This document shows, piece after piece, positions 1 through 11,202 of a DNA stretch of 64,000 bases. How positions within the stretch are numbered: position 1 is the stretch's first letter; the number at the start of each line of letters is the position of its first letter. The stretch is from NCBI RefSeq assembly GCF_030848805.1, contig NC_092367.1:15185692-15249691 (forward strand), in the 5' to 3' direction. Source of the DNA: Temnothorax longispinosus (taxonomy: Eukaryota > Arthropoda > Insecta > Hymenoptera > Formicidae). The position numbers and the translations under genes were made by a program. Under the pieces are notes generated by a model, which saw only the letters and a list, made by a program, of their open reading frames with translations, searched no databases and had not been told where the DNA came from.

Positions 1-1549
1 TGATTTATGCTGTCGTGACTGCCGGAACTCTCGGCGCTGCCTATCCTCTCGTCGTCGTCGGCCAGCGTCATGCACACCTCCACCCCGAGACTCTTCTTCT
101 TGCTGTTCACCACGTCACTCGGCACTCGCAACTCCTCCTTAGTCTCCGTCGCGTAAGCCCTGGACGTGGAGCAGCCAGGCTCCATGGAATAATTTGAGGT
201 GCAAGGTTGGGTAAACTTGGATTGAAGTTTCTTCGCGACGGCGTTATAAACGGGCATTTGTTTCTGGCAACAATACGTGGCCGGATTTTTGTACACACCG
301 GACGTGTTTGCCTCCTTAGAGCCGCGTACACCATAATACACGTCTACCTTAGACAACATATTTATTTGCCTCGTTTTCGAGCTGTCTCTGAGAGATTCAG
401 GAAGACCCATGTGCCTGCCTTCCAAGCGTGCAGTTTCGGTTTGCGGCGTTGTCTCGACATTATTTACACGTATAGTCGGATAGTTAAACTTGGACTCGTT
501 AAAGGCGTAACTCGGCACCGACAAACACTCGTTGTAACACTTTGTAGCTTCCTTCTGGGCGGCTTCCTTTCGCTGCTGCTTGGCCAGAGTCTTAGCCAGC
601 AGCTGATCCTGCGCCAGCTGCGCCAGCAACAACTGCTTCTCCTCCGCCTGAATCTGCTGAATCAAAGCCTCGCTGGCTATCTGTTCGACCTGCCTCTGAC
701 GGCGCCTCTCTTCCTCGACCTTTTGAAGTTGAGCCTTGTACTCCCGGTGTATCTCTCCAGCCGCACTGAGTATTCTATTCGCCGCATAATCTGCATAAAA
801 GGAAAATACTCTTCTGTGGTATCTCGTAACAAAAATCAACACGCTTGACACGCAACACACACTACTTATTCTTCAATTACAATAATTTTATATTAATAAG
901 TTCAACAAAAGTTAAGGAACAATCACAACCGCTGATGCGTGTTAAAACTGAAAATTGCGTTAAAGAAAACGGAGCGAGGTAAGGCTGCGGATTAAAGGAT
1001 CGAGATTACATAATCCGCAGGAGCATCTATCAGAAGCACGCGAAATGTCATCCCGACAAGTAAACACAAATCGCTTAGGTTATGTTACATTTGTTTATTG
1101 CTGGGACGCACGAGTGTGTGCGTGTGCGTGCAGGATTGCGCGGGCGCGCGCGGGGTTTATACGTGTATATGCACGCATATATATATATGCGCGTCTCACT
1201 CACCAGCGTCCAAGCCGAGGTCCCCCTCCTCACCATTGTGCTTGTTCTCGACCTCCTTCGGAAACTTGGACCTGATCAGCTGCCAGAGACCGTGGTTTAC
1301 CAGCGTCTCGGACCTGGTGGCGGTGCGCACCCAGGAGCCCACCCGGACCCGGCAGAGCGGGCAGCTCAGGCTGTTGTGCTCGAACGTACCTTGCAGGCAG
1401 CGCAGGCAGAGGTTATGTGTGCACGGCAGCGTCACTGGCTCGATCAGGATCCCGCGGCATATCGGGCACGTCAGGTCGCGCAGATCCACGTCCGCGGTGG
1501 TGCGCGACACCGTGAGGTCCAGCAGCTTCGACGTGCGCTTCAAATACAT
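1..1549 (-). CDS. RNF168: RNF168-like RING E3 ubiquitin-protein ligase (5' part, runs off left edge)
   Basis: Two exons are visible: 1204..1549 (ATG at 1549) and 790 down to 1, still open at the window edge. Exon 1 encodes a C3HC4 RING finger (C28, C31, C43, H45, C48, C51, C63, C66) beginning CPICRGILIEPVTLPCTHNL. The splice is good: donor GTGAGT after 1204, acceptor TTTTATGCAG before 790, phase 1. Exon 2 opens with a charged helix (REYKAQLQKVEEERRRR, then QVEQIASEALIQQIQAEE) that resembles the ubiquitin-binding UMI region following the RING in RNF168. A Ser- and Lys-rich tail without a recognisable domain follows. In vertebrates RNF168 ubiquitinates H2A-type histones at DNA breaks and recruits repair factors; the same role here is inferred. 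RNF169 or another RING protein of this subfamily is the alternative. About 380 residues lie in the window and the C-terminus is missing. Confidence 0.8.
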
Positions 1550-1895
1550 TTTCCCATATCCCCGCGATCAACAGCTACGACAGCTTAACCGCAGCTTGCA
1601 CTCTTCCAACTCTTGCACTGCGCGACTGCGCCTGATTACGCCAGCGCTCGCTAGCGGGAATTGAGAATACTCCGATATCGCTGTTTTTCGCCGTTCCGAG
1701 AATCGGCACAACAGTGTTTCTTCCTGTCATCGAACTCGACGAGATTTTTCTTTTTTTTTTTTTTAATACGTCAAGAATTTAAAATTAAAAGCCAAGAAAT
1801 TTGATTAAAATTATGTTTCATGTTTCTAAATTTCGTAAAAATGTATATTATGTTTTATATTCTATATTTTATTATACTTTTATATATTTTACCTT

Positions 1896-1938
1896 TTAAA
1901 TTTCTTTAAAAAAAATATTATATTTTAAAGAAATTTAA
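1896..1938. repeat. AT-rich inverted repeat
   Basis: Arms of about 16 bp (TTAAATTTCTTTAAAA and its complement) are separated by a short A/T spacer. This may be a degenerate foldback element or chance in AT-rich DNA. Confidence 0.4.
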
Positions 1939-2498
1939 AAACAAAAGAAATCTTTCTTCCTTTTCTGGTATTGCCATATGAGTATTTACGCCAAAAGTCA
2001 TGCTTTAAGTGTAAAAAAAACACAACTGTAAATTTTATTCAGTTAACACAAGTTTATTTAACAAGGTAGCCAATAAATTTTTACACAGTCATTACATATC
2101 CCGTCTTCTTGAAAAAAATAGATCGCAGGCGCAAACAGAAAATTAATCGATCGCAGTGTTAAAATTCTTATTGCACGACTAAAAGTAGAATTACAAATAG
2201 AAATTCGACAATACAGGTATCCCCCGCTTTTCGAAAGTTCCCTTTACGTCACTTCGCTTTTACGAAAAAATATTTCCCATATACATATAAATTAATGGTA
2301 ATTGTTTCTTCGCTTTACGCCATTCCGGCTTATGGAAGGAACGCTCTATTTTCGGATAACGGAGGCAATCTGCATAAGATTGCCGAACAGTGGAAACATT
2401 TTTAAAAAATTATCTATCAAAAACTTCGCTTTCTTTTATCTATTTTATTCCTCTTCTTTGGAATAATAATTTTAAAGAAATATAATTTATGCAACACG

Positions 2499-2562
2499 TG
2501 CATGGAAAGTGCCCCATTACGCACGCTACGCGTGCGTGATAAACCACTTTCCAGGCACTTGC
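2499..2562. repeat. Imperfect palindrome (MITE-like)
   Basis: Outer arms GTGCATGGAAAGTG and CACTTTCCAGGCAC, with inner arms CACGCTACGCGTG, pair imperfectly. It lies just left of a perfect palindrome and may belong to the same mobile-element debris. Confidence 0.4.
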
Positions 2563-2593
2563 CACATAAAATAGGGAGTGTAAGTCGTGTGTA

Positions 2594-2674
2594 AAGATGA
2601 AAATTCCCGGGTGCGGAGTTTACGCACGAGCCGTCGGCTCGTGCGTAAACTCCGCACCCGGGAATTTTCATCTT
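2594..2674. repeat. Perfect 81-bp palindrome (40-bp arms, 1-nt centre)
   Basis: The left arm 2594-2633 starts AAGATGAAAATTCCCGGGTG. The right arm 2635-2674 is its exact reverse complement, around a single central T at 2634. Pairing continues imperfectly outward (GTGT / ACAC). A perfect extrudable cruciform of this size suggests a recent foldback transposon or a recent inverted duplication. Confidence 0.85.
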
Positions 2675-2698
2675 ACGACACTTGTTACACAAATAACT

Positions 2699-2880
2699 AT
2701 TATTCGCCAAGCACGCAGTGCTATAATAAAACCGTCTTTTTCCATTGATATATGTATTGAATTCTTTAAAGTTACTTTTGGGGAACAGTAATTTTAAAGA
2801 AATATAATTATTCGCCAAGCACGCAGTACTATAATAACAAAACCATTTTTTTTCCATTGATATACATATATATTGAAAAA
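2699..2880 (+). repeat. Two-unit direct repeat of about 108 bp
   Basis: Both units begin ATTATTCGCCAAGCACGCAG, at 2699 and 2807. The second is truncated after the shared TTTTTCCATTGATATA segment. A third partial relative (AATTTTAAAGAAATATAAT) lies near 2470. Confidence 0.75.
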
Positions 2881-3769
2881 TAATAAAACTTATATTTAAA
2901 TGTAACAATATAATTCCATAGGATATGTATATTTTTACGTGGCATGATTCTTGTAGCATATTTATGGTCCAGATTAATTCGTGCATTATGTCTATGTACT
3001 TTTATTCCTCTTAACTTAATGCTAGCATAATAGGGGTTTGTCTCTATTCTATTTGAATATTCTATTCCAAGGATAATCCAAGATAACAAACAAGACCGAT
3101 CAAAGCTCCTAGCCTGGTTGGAGCTCAGTTTTCTCTTCGATCTCTCCTCCGTCTAAATCGGCAGGACGATGAAAAAAAAAGAGATCGAAGAGCGGAAACT
3201 TGGAAAGGCCTATTCGAATCGACTCTAAATTCATCAAAAAAAATCAGTGCGCAAAAAAATTTATAGAGAATTTTAAGTAACAGCAAACAGGGATAAAATC
3301 ATATAAATTTCTCTTAATTAGATTATAAATAACGCACGTTTACATATTTAAAAAAATTTACATAACGCGCATAAAAAGACAATGTAGCAAAGTGTGCATT
3401 AACATTCTGCGATTCTATATGAATATGAATGCAACATTTATCTCTGTATAATTCATATGAAAGCAATAAAATGGTGAAAAAAAAAAACTTATCTGTAGTT
3501 AAAAATATCCGCTCGTTTAGATTATCATGTGCCTATCTCTTTCATAAAGCGTTTAAAATCTGCCGCATCTGCCGAATACAAAATCGAGTTACCAGATCCT
3601 TCAACATTCTGCACGACGAGAGTTATTATGGAAGCTTCGTTTTTACATTAAGAAGAATATGTTTTTGTACACCTTAGTCAAATATTCTGACGTGTTCGTG
3701 ACATATAGACGAATAAAATCGAATGTCCAATCAACCTTGCGAAGATGATTTCTCTAAATTATTGAGCGT

Positions 3770-5968
3770 CTATTTTGCCTTGGCTGAAGGACGATTTCTC
3801 AGATTCTTCTTCGTCGCCTGGTCTACTTCTGGGAGATCGTCGTCTTCGGACAAGGCGGATTTCTTGCCTGCGACAAACATACAAAATACATATACATTTT
3901 GTTTCGATGAAATAAATTCTGATAGAAATAATAAAAAAAATCAATAATATCAAAGTATATAATGATAGGTAAACGAAACCGTTTTCACCTTCTCGTTTCT
4001 TCGGCTTCTGCTTCGGCTTCGTCTTCACGACAACAGGCGCGGCATTTTCGCGTGCACGCTTAATCTGTTTCTTAATGAAGAAATACAGCAGATAGCCTTG
4101 GAAGAGCGAGATAATAAGTGCTGCCGAGAACTGCACAGGGGGAGTGTTAAAGGTGCCGGTGGCGTAGTCAAACTTGAACTCCTGCTTCCTTAAACCATAC
4201 AGGAACACTACACACGTCAGCCCGATGGTCGCAATACGCGCGAACGCGTAAGTCGAATTGGCAACCAGGAATGACACTATAGCAAAAAAAAGTCAGATGA
4301 ATAAATAAATTCAGAGTTACGCTATTTATACGCAATATAGTAGCTTGAGGCAACTTACATTTTGTTCTCTTTTCTTTCTGGCTAATGAAGTGAACAAGTC
4401 TGGCTGCATGTAGCAAAGCATCTCCCACGTAATGGAGAGTTAACAAGATTAGGGCGAGATGTTGGAAGCTGCGGAGAACGATGAATATATTTTTTAATAC
4501 AAACTGGCGAAATTAGAAAGTATAAACGTCTATATATTGTAATATTACTTGAAGAAATAAGCTGCGAAGGTGAAGACTAATCCGATGGTTGCATGGAGGA
4601 CGCGTTGCAAAATATCTTCTTTCTTAATTCGTTGAAAATAGAGCTCGGGATAGCAGTGCAACCAATAGGAAAGCTGACCGATGAAAAATAGTTTAAGGGA
4701 GGCGGACATCGGCGCCGGGTATTCCTCCCACAATGCCCATATATTCAAAAGTATATTCTCCCTGAAAGAAGAAGAAACGTCGTTACTTCGTCGATACGTA
4801 CTTTTTCTCTCTTTATAAATATATTTCTCTTATATCTCTTTATAAATATTCTCTCATATGTCTATAAATCTGTATCACCTGATTATAATGTCGATGGCCC
4901 ACAACGCAGACAATGTATAAAACACTATCAATTGGCTGGACTCGTTAAATTTAGAAAGCTTTACTTTGCTGAGATGCAGCCGCTTGGAAATTTTCTGCGG
5001 ACAAAAGTGGTTTTATCGGTGAAAGCTGGAAATACATTCTTACAGTCAGCCGATATTTCAGTCGGGATGATATACTTACGTCAAATATATATTCCTGAAG
5101 CACGGCATGCATTATAATGGCTATCAAGAAGTAAAAGAACACCGCACATGCATCTTTCCATCCTGTAGTATACTTTATCACCGCGGTTGGATCCTCAGTA
5201 GTATTGGTCACATTATGGTGAATAGCAATAAACATGTAGGCCCATGGTGAGGTAACCTGACAGAAAATAATCTTATTAGATTATATTATACAAACAGCTA
5301 GGAGAAAAGGACATACAACACGCAGCCGCAAGAATTATGTATAGTTGGATATTCCGACAAAATAAATTTTAACGTTTTGATAGATCCTTCTCTCCTTCTC
5401 TTTTCTGCAATTACACAGATTATAAAAAAAAAACTAAGTATTGTAAATTTATAAATATAACACTGAATGTAACCCTTTTACATACGTATATCTCTCTATC
5501 ACCATTAATATGTTTATAAATGAGATGTAATGAGAACTCAAAAGTCCCTTCCAAAGTAATAAATCTTCACAGATGTGACAAATAAAAATGTATTCGTATA
5601 TGCGACGGGTCCAGATTGTCTTGACATTAACAACCCAAAGTAACATATGGTCATTCTATTTCTCAGGCATCTCCAATTTCCGCCCAACGCAACGCAGAAA
5701 GGAGATCGAGGACGGACGCCTCTCCGCTAGGGAAACTCGACGCAAAAATGTGCTTCTCCCATTTCGCCAAATGAATGATAAATCGAAACGGATGTGAATT
5801 CCGAGGATGCCGGGACAGCGCGGCGCAGCCACCGACCTGCACCATGAGGCCGATCACGAAGACCATAGCCACGCAGGAGACGATGTCCGCATGATTCTGT
5901 ATGACGAACTCGTGGCTGAGGATCGGCGGATTCTTGCTCGAGCTCTTGCGTCCCTTCACCGTGACCAT
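3770..5968 (-). CDS. TRAM: TRAM, translocating chain-associated membrane protein
   Basis: Seven coding exons: 5837..5968 (ATG at 5968), 5080..5256, 4879..4994, 4549..4761, 4359..4468, 3989..4276 and 3770..3867 (stop TAG at 3770-3772). They sum to 1134 nt, 377 aa plus stop, close to human TRAM1 (374 aa). All introns are GT-AG and keep frame. The N-terminus (SKNPPILSHEFVIQNHADIV) matches the TRAM family signature. The middle exons form the hydrophobic TLC/TRAM multispanning domain (LHLSKVKLSKFNES, then SYWLHCYPELYFQRI). The C-terminus is a basic tail followed by an acidic cytosolic tail (ALSEDDDLPEVDQATKK). TRAM sits in the ER membrane beside Sec61 and helps insert nascent signal sequences and membrane segments. 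Nothing looks broken. Confidence 0.95.
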
Positions 5969-6300
5969 CTTGCCCGAAAGGAGCGTGCTGTTTACTGCGC
6001 GACGTACGCGGCACAACAGCGACAACAGACCACAACAGACTGAACAGACGGAGCCGAGACTGCCGAGCCGAGTGCCGGGAGCAGGCGGCTGGCGGACAGG
6101 AGACGGGAGCGAGAACCGGGCCACGGCGTTTCACCGGCGCGGTAAACGTCATGCGCGCACACGCCGAACACGCCACGCACGCGGCTCACCCCGGCACCCC
6201 GCTCACCCGAAAATCGAACGGTGGGGAATTGAAGATACGCACACAAAGCAAAGGAACGTTACGTTATGCAATATGCAAATACGTGTGCGTCGGAGCTCGG
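5969..6300 (-). promoter_or_regulatory. GC-rich 5' UTR and promoter region of TRAM
   Basis: Directly upstream of the TRAM ATG, base composition turns strongly CpG-rich. It contains the block CCACGGCG ... AAACGTCATG ... CGCCACGCACGCGGC, which recurs at 7398-7450. The ACGTCA cores resemble CREB/ATF or UPR-type sites, which would suit an ER gene; this regulatory reading is inference. Confidence 0.45.
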
Positions 6301-6396
6301 AGCTTCGGCTAGTTTCGGACAATGGACGCAGGATCGCAAATTTCAAAGCTAACCGACCGCGAAAGAACAGTAGTAATATTAATAGTTACAATTATT

Positions 6397-6595
6397 GGGT
6401 GGCAGTGTGGTCTTGTGGTAAAGCGCCAGACTCGTAATCCCGAGGAACCGGGTTCTCGAGTCCACCTGATCACAGGAATTTTTATATTCCAAACTGCACC
6501 CCCCGCACGAGTGGGGCTCGTGCGGAGAAACTGGGCTATCTTTTCGGAGGAGACATTAACCCTATTCACTCCAACGTTTTTTCCGCCCCTTTAAT
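6397..6595 (+). mobile_element. tRNA-derived SINE, diverged copy
   Basis: A tRNA-like head with A box (TGGTCTTGTGGTA) and B box (GGTTCTCGAGTCC) is followed by a non-tRNA body containing TGCGGAGAAACTGGGCTATC. The same head and body occur on the minus strand at 19661-19972. The body excludes a functional tRNA gene. The 3' end is uncertain. Confidence 0.8.
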
Positions 6596-6734
6596 CCTCC
6601 AACCATGCACTTTCAAGTCAGACGTGTTTTTCAAAATGTTAATAGCTTTTAAAAATTCCCCAAAAATTATTATAATATCTTTGTACCTTCGACTAAAAAT
6701 CAATGTAAAGAAAATTTGGAAATCATTTATTTAA

Positions 6735-6823
6735 ATCAAGAGACACGGTAGTGTCTCGCGCCAAGTACACGCGGAGCGAGACCGACCGTGACTCTTTTAC
6801 GCGACGCGACGGGGTTGCGAGTA
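6735..6823 (+). repeat. 88-bp dispersed repeat, copy 1
   Basis: Identical to 42833-42920 except for one extra G in a G run. It starts ATCAAGAGACACGGTAGTGT, contains the hairpin GAGACAC-GGTA-GTGTCTC, and ends GTTGCGAGTA. Flanking sequences differ. It is not a gene I recognise and may be the conserved end of a transposable element or a small structured RNA. Confidence 0.85.
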
Positions 6824-7389
6824 TATTTTTTTACAACAATTATATGTTGACAAACACGTTACGACTCGTTTTACTTAAAAAATCATAACTCACGAACAAA
6901 TCGACGAAGTTTAATGAACCAAAACGCAAATTAAAGCTAAAAGTAGTGCAAATGAGAAAAAAAAATGAGATAATTATTAATTAAATAGGAATACTTAATT
7001 TTGTCGCCGCCAATTTGGTAATTTTTAAATGGTACAGAAGGACTTTAAGGACTTAAAGAAATTAACGCAATGTACAAAAATATTGAATGATGTAAAAATA
7101 ATATTTTTATATTTTAATATTTGAGAAAAATGTTTCTTTTTACAAGTTTATATGTAATGCTGTACGCTAATCGCTATGTAGAATGTTTTATTTTTTTATT
7201 AAAAAATACAAAAATAATCGTATTTTAATTTGCATGGAGTTTAACAATAGAGTGTGCAACAAACAGTATCTTTCGCATTATAACACAAGAGAAAAAGAGA
7301 GAACATTATGTGGCTGTCCTCGTCCATTGTCCGAAGCTTCGAGCGCACACATGCCTTCTCTTTGTGTACGTATTCCTATCATCCGATTT

Positions 7390-7460
7390 TCGGGAGGACG
7401 GCCACGGCGTGGGAAACGTCATGTGCGCTTACGCCACGCACGCGGCGGCCAATGTCGCCA
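7390..7460 (+). repeat. Partial direct repeat of the TRAM promoter block
   Basis: The words GGCCACGGCGT, AAACGTCATG and CGCCACGCACGCGGC occur here in the same order as at 6115-6182. A nearby segment, GTCCATTGTCCGAAGCTTCG at 7322, is an inverted relative of about 6290-6326. It probably reflects an old local duplication. Confidence 0.5.
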
Positions 7461-7599
7461 ACAATGTAGTACTCGCTCTCTTTAACAATCCGTTGGCACC
7501 GCGCGCGTCATACTGGCTATTGATGCTCGTCCGCGTCTCCGGAATTCCTTTCCTAGTCCATCCCAATCGTACAAAAAAAAATCATATTTAATCTTTTAT

Positions 7600-10500
7600 T
7601 CTATTTTAGTAAATATCGGATACAGAGCGAAAGACAGAGAGAGGAACGCAGCGATAACGACTCGGAGGAGGGCTTCGATTCAGACGCTCGCTTGACTTGT
7701 AACGCGACGTACCCCGCGCATCTCGCGCAGATTTGAATTGAAAAAAATGTTGCGTTTTTAATGAACGACGTTCTTGCGATAAAATAGAGAGAAAACGATA
7801 TAGGGAGAACAGCATTCAAATATAAAGAACTTAACAATGATTTTTATTCTGCCTAACTGATCAGATTTATTAATTATAATCATCATGATGTTAGAACCAT
7901 TGGTTTTGGTCATTGTCAAGTGTGAACCTATTAATTTTTTATGCTAATAAGCATTCTTTAAAATTACTGTAAAGAATATAACTGTAATGTAACACAGATT
8001 TAACGTAACAGTATTTTACATTATTTTATAAGAAAGAATAATATATTTAGGTGATGTTTGAATAACACTTTTAGAAGATATAGTTTATTTCACGACATGG
8101 ATACAACATCGTGCGTAATATGTGTAGCGGCTTCTCCTAAATTTAGACGTTTCGTCGCGCAGCAATAAATTCGCGGGATGCTCCGGAATTGTCGGCGAAT
8201 TACAATTTCACGTCTACCGCACCGTCGAGCATGCAACGACGTCGACAATTCAATGTCGGAAAAAAAATAAATACGACAACTCTAATACTATACATATGTG
8301 TGCTCTGCTGGGTAGGATGTAAATTCATTGATCAACAATGAGTCAAAAATATATCTCTGAAAATCTTAAAAATAATTTACATCATTTTTTTTTCAATATT
8401 CTTATTGCGCTAGTGACGGGCAGCTAACAGGTCGACATTATGCAAGTACTATTTGTACATTTTTGCGTATATATAACTAGAACGGTGTCAGTGATATACG
8501 ACGCTCGGTAATTATATGTACATACACTATTAATCAATGGCTCGCGAATCAAAACGGCTGCACGGAATATATTGAAAGATATTAAATATCAACGTGATTT
8601 ATTTGTACCGGCAGAAGCTCGACATATATCCAATTCGTATCAAACGTTAATTCTGTAATCAGACGCTCTCTGTCCCGATCCTGCAGTTACTTGTACATTA
8701 AAATTAAAAAAACTTTTATAAAAATTAATATTCCTGATTACAATTTATAATATACGTATACTTGTCCGGAAATAGAAGCCTATCGAAATATACGAGAAAT
8801 ATAATAAGCATACACACCGATGCACATTACAATTACAAATTACGATTTCGTGCACAGATAATTGGCGAGAGCCTTATCGTATCTCCCGTATCGTAGCACT
8901 TTTATTTCGTTCAACAGTTCAGCCTCTTGATACGACATTAGAGGCGATTTTACACGAGATAAATATGTAAAATATATTTTGTTTACATATTTTTGTGTTA
9001 TATTTGGCGCGTATTTGCAACTTAACAACAATACCAACAGGTATCCTGCTTCATTACTTGGTACAGCATGGTATCAACCAACTACCAAAACGGCTATACC
9101 ACAAATTACCAAATACACGAAAACGTTCTGATACAGTTTGGTACACTTTGGTTGCTATACCAGAATCGCGCTAAAAATCGCTTTAGCTAAACGTGATTTC
9201 TACGTGGTCGTTTAAACAAGTGTCATTAGTTTAAACAAGCGATATTATTCTGTCGCTTTTCAACAAGAGCTATTTTATCTGTCGTATACTAGTAAGTAGA
9301 CATATACTTCAGAACGACTTTAAACAAGCGATTTGTCCAATAATTTTTATGTATAATATATATATATATATTTTTTTTTTACGTTTAAAACTCCAGTCGA
9401 GTAAATCGTAATGTATGCGCACATCATTGTACTTTCAAAGTTTTCGTTCTCGCAGCATGCATTAATCGCTACATACTAATTGTAAGCCAATCTTAAATAC
9501 AGCAATGCGAGTGCTAATCAGCATTCGAATAAAATTCATTAAGAGCTCCATAATTCTTAAGCGCGTGTTAACTACGTTGAAAAAATTATGGCACACGCTT
9601 TATCGCATACAGGTTTCTCACGTCTTATTCCCCGTTAAAATCACGCGTCGGTAATTTTATTCTGACACTTAAATGAACTCACACGAACACGAGTAAGAGT
9701 TTGCACAAGACATAATTTTCGATGGGTACCAGAATGTAATTATCTGGTTTCTAAAATCTCGTAAGGACACGACGAACGCTATCTTATATGCCGAAAACAA
9801 TTATGAGATTAATACTTGCACGACTTTCACGAAAGTTAAATATACGAGTATAGAGAAAGAGAGAGATAGAGAGAAAGAGATGGATAGATAGAGAAAGAGA
9901 AAAGAATTAAATCTAAATACTTTTGTGGTCACAAGCCTTAAATTTTAGCAAAAATTTTTTTTAATGTTATGTGCAACTAACGCGCCGACTCAGGTCAATT
10001 TCTTTCCTACGAGTCGTTGACCGTTGCAAAATTATGTTTTGAGGTAGACAGGTATATTCTCCAATAGCCTTTTATAGCTTCGAGTAACGCTAAACCGAAA
10101 GATAAACACTTTCACCGACGCAAAATACCGCATTACTTTTTAATCCTATGCCTTAGTAGACCACAAATACGGTTCAGAATGTTTAACCTGTGAAACTCTT
10201 GTAATTTCTCTCAATCTGATTTACTTCTCGATCCGTGCTACAACTAAAAAAAAAAGAAGTATAATTAAGCGTTCCAACTTGGTTATATTGAAGAATTAAG
10301 CAAACGGAATATCGAAGTGAGATTTGAGGCTGTTAGTTTTTAACTTACAAAGCACCTGTAATGTCCAAAGCATCAAAAATGCACAAATAATATCACTATT
10401 TGCTAATGACGTTAATAAACGTTTCGCGAATTGTTTCGTTGCTGAGTAATTAAATATACGTGCGAAAATGGTGTGTACTAGATTCGAGTAGCATATCAAA

Positions 10501-11202
10501 TATTGGTTTTGCATATCTCCAATTTAGTCATGTGTTGCTACGTATTTCTTAAAAATGATTCATTAACTCGTTATTTCTTTAGCGCTCTAACTTGGTATAT
10601 TTTACTACACCACATTTTGCATATACCGATTCTAATTTATATCTTCAATACTATACATCAATGTACGCAATGTGAATTTAACATTACTACAAGATACTGT
10701 AACAATACCGTGTTCCGTGTCTCGTTGCCAACGGAGCCTTATCAGCAAGCTGCACCGATAGGTATTACATTATGAAGATATTACTTTATACCTTTGCGCT
10801 TCAGGTACTGCTTTTGTACCCATTTCTTACCTGAGCTCGAAAACGTTCAAGATACGAATAAGATAAATCCGAAAGAAAATAAAATAAACGTCCCTTCCCC
10901 TGTATATTTTCAATCACATCTGCTGGTTGACTGAATTATATACAATGAAAAATCGCGTGCAAATCTTAAATAAATAATGACCACACTAATATACACAGTT
11001 GAATTTTTCAGATACACATAATTCAATAAACAAATATAAGATTCGTTTCTTGTCGAGCAGAAGTAAAATTATCGTAATATAATTTATACAATACTGCGAT
11101 ACTTTTAATAATAATCGGCGCCTACCACGCCTATCCACGCAATTAGCGATATCTATCTTGCGTTATCTACCGCGGCGCTCTTTAAGAGATTAATCTCACG
11201 GC
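7600..11202. other. Intergenic DNA between TRAM and phosphofructokinase
   Basis: No gene recognised. AT-rich, with a GA/GATA-rich microsatellite near 9850-9905 and a cluster of TTGGTA/TACCAA words at 9045-9172. The 3' UTR of phosphofructokinase should occupy the right end. Open frames here are short, lack family resemblance and lack convincing splice contexts. Confidence 0.55.
9850..9905 (+). repeat. GA/GATA-rich microsatellite
   Basis: Imperfect runs of GAGA, GATAGA and AAAGAGA. Low complexity, no coding content. Confidence 0.8.

Larger units (their letters stand above)
1550..3769. other. Intergenic DNA between RNF168-like and TRAM genes
   Basis: No coding exon recognised. The first 150 bases should contain the 5' UTR and promoter of the RNF168-like gene. 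The rest is AT-rich and holds an AT foldback (about 1896-1938), a degenerate palindrome (2499-2562), a perfect 81-bp palindrome (2594-2674) and a two-unit tandem repeat (2699-2880). The 3' UTR of TRAM should lie just below 3770, but I could not place its poly(A) signal with confidence. Confidence 0.6.

Noticed and set aside
207..848. Plus-strand 213-residue open frame
   Set aside because: It is antisense to exon 2 of the RNF168-like gene, whose frame has family resemblance and proper splice sites.
6397..6470. Possible functional tRNA gene
   Set aside because: The head is followed by a body shared with a second dispersed copy that has target-site duplications, so it is a SINE.
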